Of a stretch of 64,000 bases of DNA, positions 60,482 to 64,000 are shown piece by piece. The notes under the pieces were generated by a model. That model was given only the letters and a program-made list of their open reading frames with translations, had not been told where the DNA came from and did no database searches. Position numbers and translations under genes: made by a program. Position 1 is the first letter of the stretch. The number at the start of each line of letters is the position of its first letter. This stretch comes from Schlegelella_A sp965246805 (lineage in GTDB: Bacteria > Pseudomonadota > Gammaproteobacteria > Burkholderiales > Burkholderiaceae_C): NCBI GenBank assembly GCA_965246805.1, contig CBDFFO010000009.1, positions 248,001 to 312,000 on the forward strand, read 5' to 3'.

Positions 60482-60936
60482 GCAACTCGATTCGCCTGAT
60501 GCCTCTCGTCGCGGCGACAACCTTGGCCGTGACGCTGGCCACGGCGTCGTGGCCGGCGCGGGCCGAAGATCTGCCGGACCCGACCCGTCCCCCGGTGGCC
60601 CAGCGCCGCACGCCGACCGGTGAAGCGCCGAAGGCCACGGCCCCGGTGCTGCAGTCGATCATCACCGGCGCGGGTCGCAAGCCCGCGGTGATCATCAGCG
60701 GCCATGCCCTTCAACTGGGCGAGAGCTTCGAGAACATGAAGCTCGTCCGCGTGACCGAACTCGGCGCCACGCTGAGCGGGCCGCACGGCTCGACCACGCT
60801 GGCACTGACCCCGAATTCCGACAAGCTCGTCGCCTCGTTGCCGATTACCGAGAAGGTGGCCGTCGAAACGTCGCCCGGCTCGACCCGACGCGTGGGCCTG
60901 GCAGCCATGCCCGCACGCACACTGGAACAAAAATGA
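60478..60936 (+). CDS. mshK: MSHA biogenesis protein MshK (PilP-like)
   Basis: 152 residues. Signal-like start (LVAATTLAVTLATASWPARA) and then DLPDPTRPPV, the hallmark of MshK/PilP-type proteins. LQSIITGAGRKPAVIISGHALQLGES forms the small beta domain that contacts the secretin. ATG 60478 overlaps the mshJ stop. Confidence 0.85.
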   Translation: MSNSIRLMPLVAATTLAVTLATASWPARAEDLPDPTRPPVAQRRTPTGEAPKATAPVLQSIITGAGRKPAVIISGHALQLGESFENMKLVRVTELGATLSGPHGSTTLALTPNSDKLVASLPITEKVAVETSPGSTRRVGLAAMPARTLEQK

Positions 60937-62693
60937 ACATCACCTCACGTGCCTTGATCGCCCTGGCCGCAGCCTCGTTGGCGGGCGGGTGCACCACCAC
61001 GCCCTCGACCTCGACGTCGTCGACGATGAACCGCATCCACGACGAGATGCGCACCGCCAACGCCAGCACGCCTGCGAAGGCCGCCACCCGCAACGACGTG
61101 CTCGATCGCGCGCTGCTGCCGCCGCTGCAGATCGAAGCCGTGCGTCCGCAGGCCGCGCCTGAACCGCGCTTCGACCTCGCGGTCTCGAACGCACCGGCGC
61201 AACAGGTGTTCGTGTCGATCGCGAGCGGCTCGCGCTACAGCGTGCTGGTTTCGCCAGACGTGACGGGCAACGTCACCGTGAACCTGAAGAACGTGACCGT
61301 GCGTGAGGCGCTCGATTCGCTGCGCGAGTTGTACGGCTACGAGTACCGCACACAGGGCAGCCGCGTCTACATCCAGGCGAACACGGTGCAGACGCGCATT
61401 TTCCAGGTCAACTACCTCGCGGGCAAGCGCAATGGCACGACCGACATGCGCGTGACGTCGGGTTCGATCACGCAGAACAGCGCGAGCGGCAGCGGCTCCA
61501 GTGCGTCGAGTACCACCGTGGCACCGGCGAGCGGCCAGCAGACCTCGTCGGGCCCCCCGAGCAGCCGCATCTCGACGGAGAGCGACATGGACTTCTGGAC
61601 CGAGTTGCGCAACACCTTGACGGCCATCGTCGGCAACGACGCAACCCACAAGATCATCGTCAACCCGATGTCGGGCGTGATCGCGGTGCGCGGCATGCCG
61701 GCCGACATCCGCAACGCCGAGAACTACCTGCGCATGACGCAGCTCATCATCGAACGCCAGGTGATGATCGAGGCGAAGATCATCGAAGTGCAGCTGAACG
61801 ACAGCTTCTCGAGCGGCGTGAACTGGGCCGCGTTCCGGACCTCGAACGGCCGTCTCTCGGCCGGCCAGGGCGCACCGGGCACCTACCTCGCACCGACGGG
61901 CCAGATCGGCACCGGCGCCACTGCCGTCGACGCGACCACGGGTTCGCTGACCGACCCGCTGCTGGCCGCGGTGGCCGGTGCCGGCCTGGCGAGCAGCGCG
62001 AGCAACGCAGGCAGCATTTTCGGCCTCGCGTTCCAGAGCCGTGACTTCGCCGCGCTGCTGAACTTCCTCGAGACCCAGGGCAACGTGCAGGTGCTCTCGA
62101 GCCCGCGCATCGCGACCATCAACAACCAGAAGGCGGTGCTGAAGGTCGGCACCGACGAGTTCTTCGTGACCAGCGTGAGCACCAGCACGACGAGTTCGGC
62201 CAACAACAACGTGACTTCGCCAACCATCAACGTGCAGCCCTTCTTCTCCGGCATCGCGCTCGACGTCACGCCGCAGATCGACGACAGCGACTCGATCATC
62301 CTGCACCTGCACCCGTCGGTGAGCGTGGTGGCCGAGAAGCAGAAGAACGTCAACCTCGGGGCGCTCGGCAACTTCAAGCTGCCGCTCGCCGCCAGCACGG
62401 TCAACGAAAGCGACAGCGTCGTGCGTGTGCAAGACGGCCACATCGTCGCGATCGGCGGGCTGATGAAGCAGCAGTCGAGCAACGAAAGCTCGGGCTTGCC
62501 GGGCACGCTCGATTCCGCCGCCGGACAGCTCGTTGGCGTGCGGTCGCGGTCGAACATGAAGAGCGAACTGGTGATGCTGCTGAAGCCCACCATCATCCGC
62601 GGCGAGACCGGCTGGCAGGGCGATGTCGCCGAGGTGCAGGAGCGCCTGCGCGGTTTCGACAGGCCGATGCCCACGTCGGCGCGCGCGCGCTGA
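60933..62693 (+). CDS. mshL: MSHA outer-membrane secretin MshL
   Basis: 586 residues. A lipoprotein signal ends at LAGGC, so it is likely lipidated. Then a secretin_N/STN-type region (VSPDVTGNVTVNLKNVTVRE), ring-forming N domains, and the secretin core (SRDFAALLNFLETQGNVQVL, SSPRIATINNQKAVLKVG, then VVRVQDGHIVAIGGLMKQ). A serine-rich linker (about residues 175-215) separates domains. It forms the outer membrane pore for the pilus. ATG overlaps mshK stop. Confidence 0.93.
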   Translation: MNITSRALIALAAASLAGGCTTTPSTSTSSTMNRIHDEMRTANASTPAKAATRNDVLDRALLPPLQIEAVRPQAAPEPRFDLAVSNAPAQQVFVSIASGSRYSVLVSPDVTGNVTVNLKNVTVREALDSLRELYGYEYRTQGSRVYIQANTVQTRIFQVNYLAGKRNGTTDMRVTSGSITQNSASGSGSSASSTTVAPASGQQTSSGPPSSRISTESDMDFWTELRNTLTAIVGNDATHKIIVNPMSGVIAVRGMPADIRNAENYLRMTQLIIERQVMIEAKIIEVQLNDSFSSGVNWAAFRTSNGRLSAGQGAPGTYLAPTGQIGTGATAVDATTGSLTDPLLAAVAGAGLASSASNAGSIFGLAFQSRDFAALLNFLETQGNVQVLSSPRIATINNQKAVLKVGTDEFFVTSVSTSTTSSANNNVTSPTINVQPFFSGIALDVTPQIDDSDSIILHLHPSVSVVAEKQKNVNLGALGNFKLPLAASTVNESDSVVRVQDGHIVAIGGLMKQQSSNESSGLPGTLDSAAGQLVGVRSRSNMKSELVMLLKPTIIRGETGWQGDVAEVQERLRGFDRPMPTSARAR

Positions 62694-62736
62694 ACGACGC
62701 GTTCACCACTCCATCCCATCTCCTCAGGCCACTACC

Positions 62737-63579
62737 GTGTACCTCGCTCACTTCGGTCTTCGTGAATTGCCGTTCTCGCTGACGCCCGATACGGCGTACG
62801 CGTTCGCGACCCGCACCCACCAGGAGGCGCTCAACACGCTGCTCGTGGCGGCCGAGTCGGGCGAAGGCTTCATCAAGATCACCGGCGAGGTGGGCACCGG
62901 CAAGACCATGCTGTGCCGTCGCTTTCTGCGTTCGCTGCCTCGCAAGTTCGTCACGTGCTACATGCCCAACCCCAACCTCACGCCGCGCACACTGTTGCTG
63001 TCGCTGGCCGAGGAGCTGGGCAGCGCGCTGCCGGCCGCGGCCGACCCGTACACGCTGCACAAGACGCTCAGCCGCCGCCTGCTGGAGCTGGCCGCGCAGG
63101 ATCGTCGCGTGATCGTCTGCCTCGACGAGGCGCAGGCCCTGCCGCACGCCAACCTCGAAGCGCTTCGGCTGCTTTCGAACCTGGAGACCGAGCGCCGCAA
63201 GCTGATGCAGGTGGTGCTCTTCGGTCAGCCCGAACTCGACCAGACGCTGTTCCGCAACGACCTGCGGCAACTGCGCCAGCGCATCGCTTTCGCATACCGC
63301 CTCGAGACGATGAACGCCACCGAGGTCGGCGACTATGTCGAGCACCGGCTGCGCGTCGCTGGCCGCGAGGGCGCGAACGTGTTCGCTGAAGGAGCCGTGC
63401 GCCTGCTCTGCAAAGCGAGCAGCGGCACGCCGCGCCTCGTCAACATCCTCGCCCACAAGGCCCTCCTCGCCACCTTCGGCGAAGGCGGTGGGCAGGTCGA
63501 CGTCCGGCACGTTCGCGCGGCCGAACGCGATGGCTCGGACGCCGCCGCGCGAAGCTGGTTCAATTGGAAGCTGCGATGA
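62737..63579 (+). CDS. mshM: MSHA biogenesis ATPase MshM (ExeA-like)
   Basis: 280 residues of the ExeA/GspA AAA+ family. GTG 62737 gives VYLAHFGLRELPFSLTPDTA, the conserved start. Walker A is GEVGTGKT and Walker B VIVCLDEAQ; sensor segment ALRLLSNLETERRKLMQVVL follows. Thought to help secretin assembly or act with MshN. The stop overlaps mshN. Confidence 0.9.
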   Translation: MYLAHFGLRELPFSLTPDTAYAFATRTHQEALNTLLVAAESGEGFIKITGEVGTGKTMLCRRFLRSLPRKFVTCYMPNPNLTPRTLLLSLAEELGSALPAAADPYTLHKTLSRRLLELAAQDRRVIVCLDEAQALPHANLEALRLLSNLETERRKLMQVVLFGQPELDQTLFRNDLRQLRQRIAFAYRLETMNATEVGDYVEHRLRVAGREGANVFAEGAVRLLCKASSGTPRLVNILAHKALLATFGEGGGQVDVRHVRAAERDGSDAAARSWFNWKLR

Positions 63580-64000
63580 GCCTCATCAACCAGGTCTTGC
63601 TCGATCTCGATCGGCGCCACGCCCAACCACAGAGCGTGCCGCTCTTGGCACGGGGTGTCACGCAGGCGCCGCGCAAGAGCCGGCTCGCGGTGCGCATCGT
63701 TGCCGCGTTCGTCGCGATCGGCGCGGGCGCCGGTGCGGCGGTGGTCGCGTCGACCTCGTTGCCGGCCACCCCCGACAGGCCGTCGACCGTGGCGCAGGGG
63801 GTCGTGACGCCGCAGCCGGTGTCGTCCGGCACCGTGCCGGCAGGGCCGCGCGATTCGAAGCTGACCGCGCGTTCACACGATCCATTCGCCACCGACGACA
63901 GCAACGCGATCGGCGGCAACCCGCTCGGTGGCTCTGCCATTCGCGTGGCCTCGAACAGCAACGACGATGTGCAGCTGCTGGCGATCTCGCCCGCGCAGCC
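63576..64000 (+). CDS. mshN: MSHA biogenesis protein MshN, 3' end outside window
   Basis: About 141 residues are visible. MSLINQVLLDLDRRHAQ is the standard MshN start, followed by a transmembrane helix (AVRIVAAFVAIGAGAGAAVV) and a proline/serine/threonine linker. The TPR domain expected at the C-terminus lies beyond the window. ATG overlaps the mshM stop. Confidence 0.88.
   Translation, partial: MSLINQVLLDLDRRHAQPQSVPLLARGVTQAPRKSRLAVRIVAAFVAIGAGAGAAVVASTSLPATPDRPSTVAQGVVTPQPVSSGTVPAGPRDSKLTARSHDPFATDDSNAIGGNPLGGSAIRVASNSNDDVQLLAISPAQ

Noticed and set aside
60945..62441. 498-codon minus-strand frame over mshL
   Set aside because: Antisense shadow of the secretin; composition is typical of reverse reading in high-G+C genes.

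Overview
The window looks like chromosomal DNA from a high-G+C betaproteobacterium, most likely order Burkholderiales. The evidence is G+C-rich codon use throughout, a complete MSHA-type pilus locus at the right end, and IS families common in that order. No rRNA, tRNA or CRISPR array was seen. Almost everything left of about 51 kb is accessory DNA; the right 13 kb is a conserved pilus operon.

0-19.2 kb is a defence-like island. An Xre/RES toxin-antitoxin pair and an IS2-type element precede two compact operons. The first encodes a SNF2-type helicase, an SbcD-like nuclease and an SbcC/YhaN-like ATPase, all with overlapping stops and starts. The second encodes a small ribbon-helix-helix protein, a 1496-residue SF1 helicase with a C-terminal nuclease domain, a J-domain-like protein and a PD-(D/E)XK-like protein. 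The last gene is split by an IS407-type IS with a 4-bp target duplication and then runs into a fragment of a type I restriction HsdR gene. I do not recognise this gene set as a named defence system; it is the best candidate for something undescribed.

19.3-41.4 kb is a mosaic of small metabolic units, most with their own regulator: MarR with an ABM monooxygenase operon, HxlR with an enoyl-CoA hydratase, LysR with a Gfo/Idh oxidoreductase and an exported lactonase-like metallo-beta-lactamase, TetR with an epoxide hydrolase operon, and LysR with an NmrA/cupin/cupin/isochorismatase/NmrA/flavoprotein operon. An Nramp transporter with a foreign C-terminal tail and a periplasmic molybdenum aldehyde oxidase (paoABC-like) with a convergent AraC regulator follow.

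41.6-44.8 kb is a gene graveyard: a Crp/Fnr start, an IS5 end, an arsH pseudogene with an internal stop, a complete IS256 element, a frameshifted MFS transporter and the start of a membrane protein gene. 44.8-about 50.6 kb is a Tn7-like transposition module (TnsA-like, TnsB-like, TnsC/TniB-like and a truncated TniQ) with two small accessory genes.

51.0-64.0 kb holds the msh operon in the order E, G, two pilins, C, D, O, P, a decayed Q, I, a PilN-like gene, J, K, L, M and the start of N. It encodes the c-di-GMP-responsive extension ATPase, inner-membrane platform, pilins, minor pilins, alignment complex and secretin of a type IV pilus.
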